DNA of 46,408 nt from the NCBI GenBank assembly GCA_005881595.1, contig VBBY01000040.1, positions 1-46,408 of the forward strand, in the 5' to 3' direction. Positions 1-9,003 of the stretch are shown in pieces. The stretch is from Betaproteobacteria bacterium (lineage in GTDB: Bacteria; Pseudomonadota; Gammaproteobacteria; Burkholderiales; SG8-39). Under the pieces are notes generated by a model that saw nothing but the letters and a program-made list of their open reading frames with translations, had not been told where the DNA came from and did not search any database. Positions within the stretch are counted from its first letter, which is position 1, and each line of letters opens with the position of its first letter. Both the position numbers and the translations under genes were made by a program.

Positions 1-1
1 G

Positions 2-466
2 CTCGCGGACGTCAATATCGTGGCCGTGCAGTTCAAGGGCGGCGGTCCTGCGGACATGGCAGTCATTGCCGGGGACGTGGGAATCACGTTCGGCAACATC
101 TCGCAGGAGATCGGCTACGTGAAAGCCGGACGGATGCGAGCGTTGGCCGTAACGAGCGCGAAGCGCAATCCTGCGATGCCCGAGTTGCCGACCGTAGCCG
201 AGGCCGCCCCGGAAGGACCACTGCGCGGCTACGAGTTCGAGACCTGGTTCGTCGTTGCGGCGCCCAAAGGCACGTCGCGCGCGATTGTGGACACGCTAAA
301 TTCGCACATCCGTAAGGTCCTCACCGGGCCCGGCCAGGTGAAGTTCTACGAGGAGCGGGGGCTCACGGTAATCGCGAGCACGCCGGAGGAGGCGGCCGCT
401 CACTTGGAAGGCGAGCAGAAGAAGTGGGGGCGGGTCATCAAGGAGCGCGGCATCAAGGCGGAGTGA
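2..466 (+). CDS. TctC/Bug-family tripartite tricarboxylate transporter substrate-binding protein, C-terminal part
   Basis: The open frame runs in from the left edge, so only about 154 C-terminal residues are present and the true start lies outside the window; an internal ATG at 20 is not the start. The sequence shows the typical second lobe of Bug receptors: a GGGPA segment, then GDVGITFGN, a KAGRMRALAVTS strand, a PTVAEA segment and a GYEFETWFVVAAPKG stretch. Such proteins are periplasmic ligand receptors, mostly for carboxylates. Many family members have no transporter genes beside them, and none is visible here. It is followed after 24 bp by the LVIVD-repeat gene and may share its transcript. 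The ligand cannot be predicted. Confidence 0.9.
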   Translation, partial: LADVNIVAVQFKGGGPADMAVIAGDVGITFGNISQEIGYVKAGRMRALAVTSAKRNPAMPELPTVAEAAPEGPLRGYEFETWFVVAAPKGTSRAIVDTLNSHIRKVLTGPGQVKFYEERGLTVIASTPEEAAAHLEGEQKKWGRVIKERGIKAE

Positions 467-490
467 CGGACCGAACGAAAGGGGGAACAA

Positions 491-1798
491 ATGGATTCTT
501 TCGGACGAAAGATGTTGCATGACGCATGCCGTTTGGTTGCATTCGCGCTTGCTTTCACGATTCCTGTTGCCGCATCGGCCGAGGCGATTCCCCGCGGCGC
601 GGCGGCCAAGAACATCAAAGCAGTCGGCTACAGCGATTTGCAGGGACGGCCCGGTTTCAAAATGTCGATACGCCAAGTCGGGGATCGGTGGTATCTGTAC
701 ATGGGCCATCTATGGCACTACGGCTGGAGCATTGTCGATGTGACCAACCCGACCAAGCCCGAAGTGGTGAAATTTGTCGCCGGGCCAGACAATACATGGA
801 CCATCCAAATGGAGATTTCCGGTAATCGCATGATCACAGCGCTCGAAAAGATCGCGCCAGGATGGGGTGGCGATCCGAACAGGCCCAATGACGAGGGCGT
901 GCTGATCTGGGACATCAGCGACCCAGTCGATCCGAAGAAACTGGGGCAGTACAAAACCGGTGGGACCGGTACGCACCGCAACTTCTACGCAGGCGGCAAG
1001 TACATGCACCTTGCTGCGGGCATGCCCGGCTACAAGGACAACATCTACGTCATCGTTGACATCAGCGATCCGGCAAACCCGGTCGAGGCGGGCCGCTGGT
1101 GGGTCCCGGGCCAAAAAGAAGGCGAGGCAGCCGTCGCACCGCAATCGACGAGTTTGCACGGCCCCCCCGAGGTGGTCGGCAACACAGTATTCTTGCCCTA
1201 CGGCGGCGCGGGGATGATCATCCTCGACATCAACGACGTGTCAAAACCCAAGGAGATTGGACGGCTTTCGTATAGCCCGCCTTTTCTGTCGTTCATTGGC
1301 GTACACACGGTCGTGCCGGCGCCGGAAAAAAAGCTCGCTTACGTGAACTCCGAAGCCATCTTCGACGATTGCAAGGAAGCGCTCAATCACGCGTCCATCG
1401 TCGACATTTCAGACCTGACCAAGCCGCGGATGATCTCCTTGCTACCGCTGCCGGTTCCGCCCGCCACCTGGAAGATCAAAAGCTTTTGCGAGCACGGCGG
1501 CCGCTTTGGACCCCACAACCAGAACCAGCTTCAGCACAACCCGTTCGTTCGGAAAACCAGAAACTTGCTCCACCTGACCTATTTCAATGCAGGCCTGCGC
1601 ATCTATGACGTCAGCGTACCCACCGTGCCGCGCGAAGTCGGCTACTTCGTGCCGCCCGACCCGAAGAAGCGGTACGGCACCTTTCCGAAGAGCCGCCTCG
1701 CGGTCCAGACGGAAGACGTCCTCGTCGATACGCGCGGATACATTTACATTACCCACAAGAATCAAGGTCTTTGGGTTCTGAAGTATGCCGGCAAGTAA
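491..1798 (+). CDS. Secreted LVIVD-repeat beta-propeller-like protein
   Basis: 435 residues. An N-terminal signal peptide ends near AASAEA (about residue 30). The rest is built from repeated blades of the LVIVD type, each with a variant of (I/V)(V/W)D(I/V)(S/T)(D/N)P followed by a short strand, for example WSIVDVTNPTKPE, LIWDISDPVDPKK, YVIVDISDPANPVE and LRIYDVSVPTVPRE. The family has no established enzymatic role; the repeats suggest a propeller exported to the periplasm or surface. A GGGGG-containing ribosome site precedes the ATG. A strong intrinsic terminator follows about 30 bp after the stop, so it ends its transcript. Confidence 0.8.
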   Translation: MDSFGRKMLHDACRLVAFALAFTIPVAASAEAIPRGAAAKNIKAVGYSDLQGRPGFKMSIRQVGDRWYLYMGHLWHYGWSIVDVTNPTKPEVVKFVAGPDNTWTIQMEISGNRMITALEKIAPGWGGDPNRPNDEGVLIWDISDPVDPKKLGQYKTGGTGTHRNFYAGGKYMHLAAGMPGYKDNIYVIVDISDPANPVEAGRWWVPGQKEGEAAVAPQSTSLHGPPEVVGNTVFLPYGGAGMIILDINDVSKPKEIGRLSYSPPFLSFIGVHTVVPAPEKKLAYVNSEAIFDDCKEALNHASIVDISDLTKPRMISLLPLPVPPATWKIKSFCEHGGRFGPHNQNQLQHNPFVRKTRNLLHLTYFNAGLRIYDVSVPTVPREVGYFVPPDPKKRYGTFPKSRLAVQTEDVLVDTRGYIYITHKNQGLWVLKYAGK

Positions 1799-1827
1799 CG
1801 CCATTCACAGATACCGTCTAGAAAAAG

Positions 1828-1853
1828 AAAGACCCGCTTTGCGCGGGTCTTTT
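1828..1853 (+). terminator. Intrinsic terminator after the LVIVD gene
   Basis: A 10-bp perfect stem (AAAGACCCGC at 1828-1837 with its complement at 1843-1852) closes a 5-nt loop. Its right arm ends in TCTTTT, giving a short U tract. It lies 30 bp after the stop codon of the LVIVD-repeat gene. Confidence 0.85.
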
Positions 1854-1926
1854 GCGTTTCCCTGAGCCGGTTCGATATTTCTTTGTCTAGCTCCTATTTG
1901 ACTGGATAGGCGGCTGCGAGGGAAGC

Positions 1927-1971
1927 AAAAAAGTCGCAATCCGCCCCGATCCTTCCCGAGGCGTGCGACTT
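1927..1971 (-). terminator. Intrinsic terminator of the PA2779-family gene
   Basis: On the minus strand an AAGTCGCA arm (complement of 1964-1971) pairs with TGCGACTT (complement of 1931-1938) and is followed by a run of T (complement of 1927-1932). The loop is long and GC-rich and may fold further. It begins 8 nt after the stop codon of the minus-strand gene at 1980. With the plus-strand hairpin at 1828-1853 it insulates two convergent genes. Confidence 0.7.
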
Positions 1972-1979
1972 ACGACACG

Positions 1980-2327
1980 CTAGCGCTTGTACATGTACCA
2001 CCACACCGCTGCCGCGATGATGATGATGAGGAGCACTGCGCCGCTGCTATCCGCGCCGGCCGGCAGTGAGTCGAGCCTGCTGGCGAGCGCCGAGATCTCC
2101 TGATCGCTCATTGCCTGGACGCGGTCTCTCGCCTGGGCGGGATTGATCCCGAGCGACTGAAGCTGGCTGGCCACATCCGTGCGGCTCAGCACGTTGAGGA
2201 CCGTGGTGCGATCTGCGCTGCTGGCAGACGAGACGACTTGTTCGGTGCCGATCATTCCTGCATGCGCCATTTGGAACGGCGTCCAAGCCATCAGCGCGAT
2301 TAAGAGGCGGCAAAGCATGTTGTTCAT
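1980..2327 (-). CDS. PA2779-family membrane-anchored secreted protein (copy 1)
   Basis: 115 residues. A signal peptide (MNNMLCRLL to AHAG) precedes a MIGTEQVVSSA segment. A helical middle carries the family hallmark NPAQARDRVQAMSDQEISALASRLDSLPAG, and a hydrophobic C-terminal segment (VLLIIIIAAAVWWYMY) ends in KR. This is the layout of the PA2779 family named after Pseudomonas aeruginosa PA2779: periplasmic, C-terminally anchored in the inner membrane, function unknown. The PA2778-type cysteine peptidase that often accompanies it is absent. A second copy lies at 27570-27968. It has its own terminator, so it is probably monocistronic. Confidence 0.85.
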   Translation of the reverse strand: MNNMLCRLLIALMAWTPFQMAHAGMIGTEQVVSSASSADRTTVLNVLSRTDVASQLQSLGINPAQARDRVQAMSDQEISALASRLDSLPAGADSSGAVLLIIIIAAAVWWYMYKR

Positions 2328-2479
2328 TCTGCGCTCCAGAGGTTGGTTGGGGGAGGGTTTACGGCCTACGATGCCGTGACAGCGAATCTAGTTTCTGTCG
2401 TTCCAGAAAGTCAAGAACGAATGCGTTTATCCCTCCCCAGCCGCACGAGTGTGTTGCGATATTCCGAATCAATTGGTCG

Positions 2480-2959
2480 CTAGGCGGCGATGCGGGCTGC
2501 GTAGAAGCGGGCGAATCGCCGGTCGCGGCCACCCCGGGGCGTCTGAGTCCGCGCGGCGAACCCCCACGTGGCCCAGTACTCGTCGCGCCGCTTCTCGACG
2601 CGCAGCGCGAGGATGGCATCGGGCTCGACCAGCGCCGCATCGCCGCAGACGAGCAGGCCATCGGCGCCGCCGTGCACGAGGGCGAGGCGGCAGTGCTCGA
2701 GCCTCTCCTGCCTGCTCGACCGGTCCGCCCACTGCGTGGTGCCCTCGGTGGGCGGGGCCCACAGCAGGCAGCTGAATCCGTCGTCATGGCCCTCGACGTC
2801 GCGCTCGCGCAGGGCGAACACCACCACGCCATCGTCAAAGCGCACGCCGCTCCAGCTTCGCTCCGGGTATCTGAGCGTCACGCCTTGAGCCTCGAACGCG
2901 TGCACGCGCGACAGCCGTCGCGCCGGATTTTGTCTGGGGGTGATTCTGAAAGGCCGCAT
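2480..2959 (-). CDS. Conserved hypothetical protein, last gene of the dehydratase/lyase operon
   Basis: 159 residues from the ATG at 2959; the frame stays open further upstream but only by running into the lyase gene. The start is 14 bp after the lyase stop, so the two are probably co-transcribed. The sequence is soluble, with no signal peptide or membrane segment. It has alternating strands such as GVTLRYPERSWSGVRFDDGVVVFAL and LALVHGGADGLLVCGDAALVEP and a basic C-terminus. I do not recognise a domain. The strand-rich pattern with EYWATWGF suggests a small beta-barrel-like fold, but no function follows from it. Confidence 0.6.
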   Translation of the reverse strand: MRPFRITPRQNPARRLSRVHAFEAQGVTLRYPERSWSGVRFDDGVVVFALRERDVEGHDDGFSCLLWAPPTEGTTQWADRSSRQERLEHCRLALVHGGADGLLVCGDAALVEPDAILALRVEKRRDEYWATWGFAARTQTPRGGRDRRFARFYAARIAA

Positions 2960-2973
2960 CGCTTTGTGAACCC

Positions 2974-4344
2974 TTATACACCCTTTATCAGAGGAGCAGC
3001 GCGGATTCGCTCTAGTACTCGATCCACCATCACGCCGGAAAGCCCGAGGTAATTCGACGGGTCGCAAAGCTCGCTGAGCTTCTTGCGGTCGACGTGCTTG
3101 GTGATTGCGGCGTTCTCGCTCAGAAGATCCAGCAGGGGCCGCTCCTGCCTGATCGCCTCGCGGCACAGGTCATAGACCAGGTCGTGGGCGTGCTCGCGGC
3201 CGAGGTAGGGGGCGAGACCCATCATGACCGCCTCCGAGACCACCAAGCCCTTCGTAGAATCGAGGTTGGCCCGCATGCGCTTCGCGTCGACCTCGAGTCC
3301 GGCGACGAGCGCCTTCGCCTGGTTCAGCGCTCCGGCGCTCAGCAGGAACGCCTCGGGCAGCGCGATCCATTCGATCTCCCATGGGCCGGTGGAGCGCTCG
3401 TGATCGGCGAGCATCGCATCGAGCAGGGCCGCGACCTGCTGCCGGACGACGCTGGCGCAGGCATGGATGTAGCAGCTCGAGATCGGGTTGCGCTTCTGCG
3501 GCATGGTGCTCGACGAGCCGCGGCCGTGCGCGAACGGCTCGTACGCCTCGCCCACCTCGGTCTGCATCATCAGCTTTACATCCAGCGCCAGCTTGCCGAG
3601 CGTGCCGGTGACCAGGCCGAGGAAACAGCCGACCTCCGCTATCGTGTCGCGCAGCGTGTGCCAGGCGATCGCCGGCTGCGCAAGGCCCAGCTCCTTCATC
3701 AATCCGGCCTGGGTCTCGAGCCCGCCCTGGCCGAGGGAGGCGAGCGTGCCGGCTGCGCCCGCGAATTCACCCATCAGCACGCGCGGACGCAGCTCCGCGA
3801 GACGCGCGCGATGCCGCTCGATCGCGGAGAGAATCCCGGCCATCTTGTAGCCGAAGGTCACGGGAACGGCCTGCTGCAGGTTGCTGCGCCCGATCATCGG
3901 CGTGTCGCGGTGGCGACTGGCAAGCTCCGCGATTGCCGCCGAGATCGCGCTGAGATCGTCCTCGATGAGCACCAGGCCCTCGCGGATTTGCAGCACCGTG
4001 GCGGTGTCGGTGATGTCCTGGGTGGTGGCGCCCCAATGGCACCATTCGCCCAGGCCGTCGGCGCACAGCTCCACGAGCTGCTGCACCACGCCCAGCACCG
4101 GGTAGCCGATGCGCTCGGTCTGCGCGCGCAGCTTGCTCAGGTCGATTCTCTCGAGCCTGCAGTTGCGCACGATCTCCGCGGCCGCCTTTGCGGGGATGAT
4201 GCCGAGCCGGGCCTGGACGCGCGCCAGAGCGGCCTCGATGTCGAGATATTTGCGCGTGCGGTTCTCGTCGGACCAGACCTGGCGCATGGCCTCGGTGCTG
4301 AAGAGGTTGCCGAAGATGACGGAGTCGACGCTGGTTGCGGGCAT
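2974..4344 (-). CDS. Class-II fumarase / adenylosuccinate lyase superfamily enzyme
   Basis: 456 residues from ATG 4344. The superfamily signature is plain: GRGSSSTMPQKRNP (around residues 270-285) is the flexible catalytic loop with its serine. An earlier GATTQDITDT segment and a HRDTPMIGRSNLQQAVPVTFGYK stretch match the other two conserved regions, including the histidine that helps catalysis. The family performs beta-elimination of fumarate or, in 3-carboxy-cis,cis-muconate cycloisomerase, a lactonising reverse reaction. Similarity in length and loop makes the cycloisomerase/PurB-like branch likely. The substrate is open, because the neighbours (hotdog dehydratase, two small proteins) do not form a known protocatechuate pathway. 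The gene starts 16 bp after the dehydratase stop. Confidence 0.85.
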   Translation of the reverse strand: MPATSVDSVIFGNLFSTEAMRQVWSDENRTRKYLDIEAALARVQARLGIIPAKAAAEIVRNCRLERIDLSKLRAQTERIGYPVLGVVQQLVELCADGLGEWCHWGATTQDITDTATVLQIREGLVLIEDDLSAISAAIAELASRHRDTPMIGRSNLQQAVPVTFGYKMAGILSAIERHRARLAELRPRVLMGEFAGAAGTLASLGQGGLETQAGLMKELGLAQPAIAWHTLRDTIAEVGCFLGLVTGTLGKLALDVKLMMQTEVGEAYEPFAHGRGSSSTMPQKRNPISSCYIHACASVVRQQVAALLDAMLADHERSTGPWEIEWIALPEAFLLSAGALNQAKALVAGLEVDAKRMRANLDSTKGLVVSEAVMMGLAPYLGREHAHDLVYDLCREAIRQERPLLDLLSENAAITKHVDRKKLSELCDPSNYLGLSGVMVDRVLERIRAAPLIKGV

Positions 4345-4360
4345 GTTTTGCGGCTCCTGT

Positions 4361-5218
4361 TCAAGGAGGGGTTGGTTCGGCGAGGGCCGTCGCATCCATG
4401 GCGAGCCAGCCTTCATGGTCGCGGGCCCATAAGTGAAACGTCCTGCCGTCGGGCTGCGGCTCGCCGCAGACGAAGAAGGCACGGGTGTCGAAGATCGGGC
4501 GCAGCGCGCGGAACTCGAACTTCGCGACCCGCGCCTCCGGCAGCTGCCAGCGCAGCAGATCGACGAGCAGCGTCGCGATCAGCGGACCATGCACGATCAG
4601 GCCGGGGTAGCCCTCGACCTGCGTCACATAACGGCGATCGTAGTGGATGCGGTGGCCGTTGAACGTGAGCGCCGAATAGCGGAACAGCAGTACCTCGTCC
4701 GGTACCCACTTCTTCTCCCAGGCGGATGCGCCGGGAACGGGGCGAGGAGCGGGCGCGACGTCGGCCGGCTTTGCCGCCTCGCGGTAGACGATGTCGTGGA
4801 GCTCGGTCAGCGCAACGTCCTTCTCGCCGTTGGCGCGGAACTCATGCCGGACCTTCACGAACACGAGCGCACCGCTGCGGCCGGATTTTTCGTCGACGCT
4901 CTGGATCGTCGATACTCGCGTGACCGAGTCGCCCACGCGCAGCGGCCGGTGGAACTGCAGCTGGCTGCCGGCCCACATGCGCCTGGGCAGCGCTACCGGG
5001 GGCAGGAACCCGCCGCGCCTCGCGTGGCCGTCCGGGCCGATTTCGGATTGGCGGTGCAGCGGCAGGAAATACAGCCAATGCCACAGCGCTGGCAGGGGCG
5101 TGCCCGGCTTCGGTCTTGCCGGTTCGCGGTCCAGGGTCGCCGAGAGCGCCGCATACGGCATGGCGGTGACGATGTCGTCTACCGTTTCAGTGCGGCCGAT
5201 CCAGTCTTTCAGGTTCAC
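4361..5218 (-). CDS. FAS1-like/HTD2-type double-hotdog dehydratase (mesaconyl-C4-CoA hydratase-like)
   Basis: 285 residues from a GTG at 5218 that overlaps the TGA of the upstream gene (GTGA). Residues 1-150 form a FAS1-like N-terminal hotdog (LPALWHWLYFLPLHRQSEIGPDGH, then FHRPLRVGDSVTRVSTIQSV). Residues 190-280 hold the MaoC/hydratase-2-like part with FRYSALTFNGHRIHYDRRYV and GLIVHGPLIATLL, where Asp and His near HRIHYD are the expected catalytic pair. This layout is known from HTD2-like proteins and mesaconyl-C4-CoA hydratase, which hydrate or dehydrate acyl thioesters. Beside a fumarase-superfamily lyase it points to catabolism of a branched C4-C5 dicarboxylic acid, which is inference. 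Confidence 0.8.
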   Translation of the reverse strand: MNLKDWIGRTETVDDIVTAMPYAALSATLDREPARPKPGTPLPALWHWLYFLPLHRQSEIGPDGHARRGGFLPPVALPRRMWAGSQLQFHRPLRVGDSVTRVSTIQSVDEKSGRSGALVFVKVRHEFRANGEKDVALTELHDIVYREAAKPADVAPAPRPVPGASAWEKKWVPDEVLLFRYSALTFNGHRIHYDRRYVTQVEGYPGLIVHGPLIATLLVDLLRWQLPEARVAKFEFRALRPIFDTRAFFVCGEPQPDGRTFHLWARDHEGWLAMDATALAEPTPP

Positions 5219-5610
5219 AGGGCTTTTGCCCGCTCGAGAGCGCGCATCGCCTTGCCGTGGGCGACCACCACGTCGGGACTCTGCTGCAATGCCTCGGCGT
5301 ATTTGCGGTGGAATTCGGTCGCGCCGGCGGCTGGCTTGAGCAGCTTGCGGATCTGCGCGACGCAATGCTCGCGCTCGCTCGCCGGCTCGGGGCTGCCTTC
5401 CTCCAGCAGCTCGTCCAGGCGCACGATCAGCGCCGTCAGCGCGCTCAGCCAGCCGAGGGCCGGGTCGTTGATCAGCGCCTCCAGAAAATCCCGGTCCGGC
5501 AGGCGGCCTCGTCCCCGCTCGTAATTGCGGCGCTCCGCTTCGACCAGCGCGCGATGCAGGTCGAGCAGGTCATGGCGGACGTCTTGCAGGGAACCGAGGC
5601 GCGGGGTCAT
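5215..5610 (-). CDS. Small helical protein, first gene of the dehydratase/lyase operon
   Basis: 131 residues from ATG 5610; the reading frame stays open much further upstream only as an antisense shadow of lysC. It is predicted all-helical and soluble (LQDVRHDLLDLHRALVEAERRNYE, then LIVRLDELLEEGSP). No known domain is recognised. Its TGA overlaps the GTG of the dehydratase by four bases, so the two are translationally coupled and may form a complex or assist each other's folding. It is divergent from lysC across a 66-bp promoter region. Confidence 0.6.
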   Translation of the reverse strand: MTPRLGSLQDVRHDLLDLHRALVEAERRNYERGRGRLPDRDFLEALINDPALGWLSALTALIVRLDELLEEGSPEPASEREHCVAQIRKLLKPAAGATEFHRKYAEALQQSPDVVVAHGKAMRALERAKAL

Positions 5611-5676
5611 GGCAAGGCTCCTCCGTATGACACCCGATGCAGCCTGTAAAATCAATGCCTTTTTCCGGCCGCGAGC

Positions 5677-6933
5677 ATGGCTCTGATCGTCCAGAAATTC
5701 GGTGGCACCTCGGTGGGCTCGGTGGAGCGCATCCGCAACGTCGCGCGCCGCGTCGCCAAGTGGAAGGCGGCGGGCCACGACCTGGTGGTGGTGCCCTCGG
5801 CGATGGCCGGCGAGACCGACCGCCTGATCGCCTTGGCGAGGCAGATCCAGGCGCTGCCCGATCCGCGCGAGCTCGACGTGGTCGCCGCCACCGGCGAGCA
5901 GGTCACCATCGGCTTGCTGGCGATGGCGCTGATGGACCTTGGCGTGAAGGCGAGAAGCTACACCGGCTGGCAGGTGAAGATCGTCTCCGACTCGGCCCAC
6001 AACAAGGCCAGGATCGTGTCCATCGACCAGCAAAGAATTCGCGCCGATATTCATGCAGGTCGCGTGGTGGTGGTGGCCGGCTTCCAGGGGGTCGACGGGC
6101 ACGACAACCTCACCACGCTCGGGCGCGGCGGCTCCGACACCTCGGCGGTCGCGCTCGCCGCGGCGCTCAAGGCCGACGAGTGCCATATCTACACCGACGT
6201 CGACGGCGTCTACACGACCGACCCGCGCCTGGTGCCCGAGGCGCGCCGCCTGCGCCACGTCACCTTCGAGGAAATGATCGAGATGGCGGGCGCCGGCTCC
6301 AAGGTGCTGCAGATCCGCGCAGTGGAGTTCGCCGGCAAGTACAGAGTTCCCACGCGCGTGCTCTCCAGCCTCACCGACCCGGCGCTGCCGGTCGAAGAGG
6401 AGGCGCGGTCCGGCACGCTGATCACTTTCGAGGAAGACCCGCACATGGCGATGGAGAAGGCAGTGATTTCGGGCGTCGCGTTCAACCGCGACGAGGCGAA
6501 GATCACGGTGCACGACGTTCCAGACCGTCCCGGCGTCGCGTACGCCATCCTCGGCCCGATCGCCGACTCGAACATCGACGTCGACGTCATCGTGCAGAAC
6601 ATCGGCCACGACGGCATGACCGACCTGTCGTTTACCGTGCACCGCACCGATTACGCGAAGGCGATGAAGCTCCTGAAGAGCCAGGTGCAGCCGCACATCA
6701 AGTGCCGCGACGTCACGGGCGACGATCGCATCGCCAAGGTGTCGATCGTCGGCATGGGCATGCGCTCGCACGCCGGCATCGCCGCGCAGATGTTCCGCAC
6801 GCTGGCCGAGGAGGGCATCAACATCCAGATGATCTCGACCTCGGAGATCAAGATCACCGTGGTGATCGAGGAGAAGTACACCGAGCTCGCGGTGCGCGTC
6901 CTGCACAAGGCCTTTGAGCTCGACCAGGAATAG
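5677..6933 (+). CDS. lysC: Aspartate kinase
   Basis: 418 residues, the normal length of a class-I monofunctional aspartokinase. It phosphorylates L-aspartate, the first step toward lysine, threonine, methionine and diaminopimelate. The N-terminal kinase domain opens with [11 protein letters not shown] and carries [16 protein letters not shown] and the [16 protein letters not shown] segment. Two C-terminal ACT domains follow ([18 protein letters not shown] and [20 protein letters not shown]), so allosteric control by lysine and threonine is expected. The order lysC to tRNA-Ser is familiar from betaproteobacteria; here a small outer-membrane protein gene sits between them, overlapping the lysC end by 20 bp. 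Confidence 0.97.
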   Translation: MALIVQKFGGTSVGSVERIRNVARRVAKWKAAGHDLVVVPSAMAGETDRLIALARQIQALPDPRELDVVAATGEQVTIGLLAMALMDLGVKARSYTGWQVKIVSDSAHNKARIVSIDQQRIRADIHAGRVVVVAGFQGVDGHDNLTTLGRGGSDTSAVALAAALKADECHIYTDVDGVYTTDPRLVPEARRLRHVTFEEMIEMAGAGSKVLQIRAVEFAGKYRVPTRVLSSLTDPALPVEEEARSGTLITFEEDPHMAMEKAVISGVAFNRDEAKITVHDVPDRPGVAYAILGPIADSNIDVDVIVQNIGHDGMTDLSFTVHRTDYAKAMKLLKSQVQPHIKCRDVTGDDRIAKVSIVGMGMRSHAGIAAQMFRTLAEEGINIQMISTSEIKITVVIEEKYTELAVRVLHKAFELDQE

Positions 6934-7660
6934 ATCTCTTGTCGTAGCGGCGCTCTTTTGCTGTTCGCACGCCTATGGCGCGCTGCCCGACGAGATCCAG
7001 GTTTACACCGACGACATAAACGCGCCCGGCGAGCGCGGCATCGAGCTGCACGTCAACGCCACGCCGAGCGGCCGCTCGAGGCCCGACTACGCCGGAGAGG
7101 TGACGCCCTACCACGGGCTTCGCATCACGCCGGAGCTGTCGTGGGGTCTCGTGCCGGACGTCGACTGGGGCCTTTACCTGCCTTTCGTGAGGAGCGGCGA
7201 CGGAACCGAGTATTTCGCTGGGCCGAGATTTCGCCTCAAATGGATGCCGCTGCGCAGCAAGCCGGGCTATTTTGCGGGCGTGAACGTCGAGCTTTCGTTC
7301 GTCGAGCGCCGCTTCGAGGAAGCGCGCCGCACCGCAGAAATCCGGCCGATCGTCGGCTACCGCAACGACGACTGGCTGCTTTCGTTCAATCCGATCGTCG
7401 GCACGGATCTCGCCGGGCCGCAGAAAGGCGTGCTGACCTTCGCCCCGGCGTTCAAGATCGCGCGCAGTGCGGGCGGCGGCTACGCGCTCGGCGCAGAGTA
7501 CTACGCCGAGCTCGGACGCCTGTCGCATTTCGCCCCGGGCAGCGAGCAGTCGCACATACTCTACTTCGTGCTCGACACGCAGACGGTGAACTTCGGCGTC
7601 GGCCGCGGTCTGAACGGCGCCAGCGACCGCTGGACCGTGAAGGCCATCTTTTCCTTTTAG
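6914..7660 (+). CDS. Outer-membrane beta-barrel protein of unknown function
   Basis: 248 residues if started at the TTG at 6914, inside the end of lysC. The signal peptide ([13 protein letters not shown]) lies just after this point, so a start far downstream is unlikely. The mature part is a run of amphipathic strands, for example [30 protein letters not shown] and [15 protein letters not shown]. It ends in IFSF with a terminal phenylalanine, the usual recognition signal for the BAM complex. No transport substrate can be named. The 20-bp overlap with lysC suggests co-transcription. Confidence 0.7.
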   Translation: MSSTRNRSLVVAALFCCSHAYGALPDEIQVYTDDINAPGERGIELHVNATPSGRSRPDYAGEVTPYHGLRITPELSWGLVPDVDWGLYLPFVRSGDGTEYFAGPRFRLKWMPLRSKPGYFAGVNVELSFVERRFEEARRTAEIRPIVGYRNDDWLLSFNPIVGTDLAGPQKGVLTFAPAFKIARSAGGGYALGAEYYAELGRLSHFAPGSEQSHILYFVLDTQTVNFGVGRGLNGASDRWTVKAIFSF

Positions 7661-7710
7661 CCAGATGAAAATCGCTCATCGCCAAGCGCGTGTAGAATTC
7701 CGCGTACTGC

Positions 7711-7804
7711 GGAGAGATGCCCGAGTGGCCGAAGGGGGCGCCCTGCTAAGGCGTTATACGGGCTTAAACCCGTATCGAGGGTTCGAATCCCTCTCTCTCC
7801 GCCA
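7711..7804 (+). tRNA. tRNA-Ser(GCT)
   Basis: 94 nt including an encoded CCA. The acceptor stem GGAGAGA pairs with TCTCTCC. The anticodon loop CTGCTAA gives anticodon GCT at 7745-7747, reading AGC/AGU. A long variable arm (a TACGGG stem with its complement) is typical of serine tRNAs, and the T loop is GTTCGAATC. A TAGAAT box at 7693-7698 is a likely -10 element. Confidence 0.97.
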
Positions 7805-7899
7805 ATATCGTCGGATTCCAGAGCAAGACCCGGGGTGCCTTGCGCGGGCGCGATGGCTAGAGTGCAGCCATCGATCCATCCAACGCGAAAGGACTCCAA

Positions 7900-8979
7900 A
7901 TGAACATGGTTACCAGGAAGGAAATCAGTGCGGCGGCAACAGTCAGCGACCCGCGCTGGGCGGCAGTGCTGGTGCGCAATCCGAAGGCGGACGGCAAGTT
8001 CGTCTATTCGGTCAGGAGCACCGGCGTGTACTGCCGGCCCTCGTGTGCCGCGCGCACCGCCAGGCCCGAGAACGTCGCCTTCCACGCCACGCCGGGCGAC
8101 GCCGAGCGCGCGGGCTTTCGTCCCTGCAAGCGCTGCAAGCCCGATCAGCTCTCGCTCGCCGGCCAGCACGCGGCCAAGGTCGCGGAGCTGTGCCGGTTCA
8201 TCGAGAACGCCGAGGAACTGCCGACGCTCGACGAGCTCGCGCAGCGCGCGGGATTGAGCGCGTATCACCTGCATCGCGTGTTCAAGGATGTCACCGGCCT
8301 GACGCCGAAGGCCTATGCCAATGCGCATCGCGCGAAGCGGGTGCGCAAGGAGCTTGGCAGCAGCGCAACGGTGACGCAGGCGATCTACGGCGCTGGCTAC
8401 AACTCGCAGGGCCGGTTCTACGAGGAATCGAATCAATTGCTCGGCATGACGCCCACGCGCTATCGTGCCGGCGGCGCCGGCACCGAGATCCGCTTCGCGG
8501 TGGGCGAATGCTCGCTCGGGTCGATCCTCGTCGCGCAAAGCGAGCGCGGCGTGTGCGCGATCATGATGGGTGACGATCCAGACGCGCTCGCGCGCGAGCT
8601 GCAGGATCAATTCCAGCGCGCGAAGCTGATCGGCGGCGACGCCGGGTTCGAGCAGCTCGTCGCCAAGGTGGTGGGCCTGGTCGAGGCCCCTGGCGTGGGG
8701 CTCGATCTGCCGCTCGATGTGCGCGGCACCGCGTTCCAGCAGCGTGTATGGCAGGCGTTGCGCGAGATTCCGGCGGGCGAGACGGTGAGCTACACCGAGC
8801 TTGCCCGGCGCGTCGGCGCGCCGAAGTCGGTGCGCGCGGTGGCGCAGGCCTGCGGCGCCAACCGGCTCGCGGTGGCGATTCCCTGCCATCGCGTGGTGCG
8901 CAACGACGGCGCGCTGTCTGGCTATCGCTGGGGCGTGGAGCGCAAGCGCACGCTGCTCGAGCGCGAGACCGCCTCGTGA
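7900..8979 (+). CDS. ada: Ada: methylphosphotriester/O6-methylguanine methyltransferase and transcriptional activator
   Basis: 359 residues with all three Ada parts. An N-terminal zinc domain has cysteines in GVYCRPSCAA and RPCKRCKP; one accepts methyl groups from phosphotriesters, which turns Ada into an activator. An AraC-type helix-turn-helix follows (LDELAQRAGLSAYHLHRVFKDVTGLTPKAY). The C-terminal suicide methyltransferase has AIPCHRVVRNDGALSGYRWG, the Cys repairing O6-methylguanine. It heads an operon with a 2OG-Fe(II) oxygenase (24 bp later) and alkB. Autoregulation by methylated Ada is expected, though I cannot mark a convincing Ada box in the 95 bp before the start. Confidence 0.97.
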   Translation: MNMVTRKEISAAATVSDPRWAAVLVRNPKADGKFVYSVRSTGVYCRPSCAARTARPENVAFHATPGDAERAGFRPCKRCKPDQLSLAGQHAAKVAELCRFIENAEELPTLDELAQRAGLSAYHLHRVFKDVTGLTPKAYANAHRAKRVRKELGSSATVTQAIYGAGYNSQGRFYEESNQLLGMTPTRYRAGGAGTEIRFAVGECSLGSILVAQSERGVCAIMMGDDPDALARELQDQFQRAKLIGGDAGFEQLVAKVVGLVEAPGVGLDLPLDVRGTAFQQRVWQALREIPAGETVSYTELARRVGAPKSVRAVAQACGANRLAVAIPCHRVVRNDGALSGYRWGVERKRTLLERETAS

Positions 8980-9003
8980 CGGGCGACGTTTTCTCGGTGG
9001 GCG

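Noticed and set aside
5215-6906. 563-codon minus-strand frame opposite lysC
   Set aside because: The His/Arg/Asp-rich part opposite lysC is antisense; only the last 131 codons (from 5610) look like a real gene.
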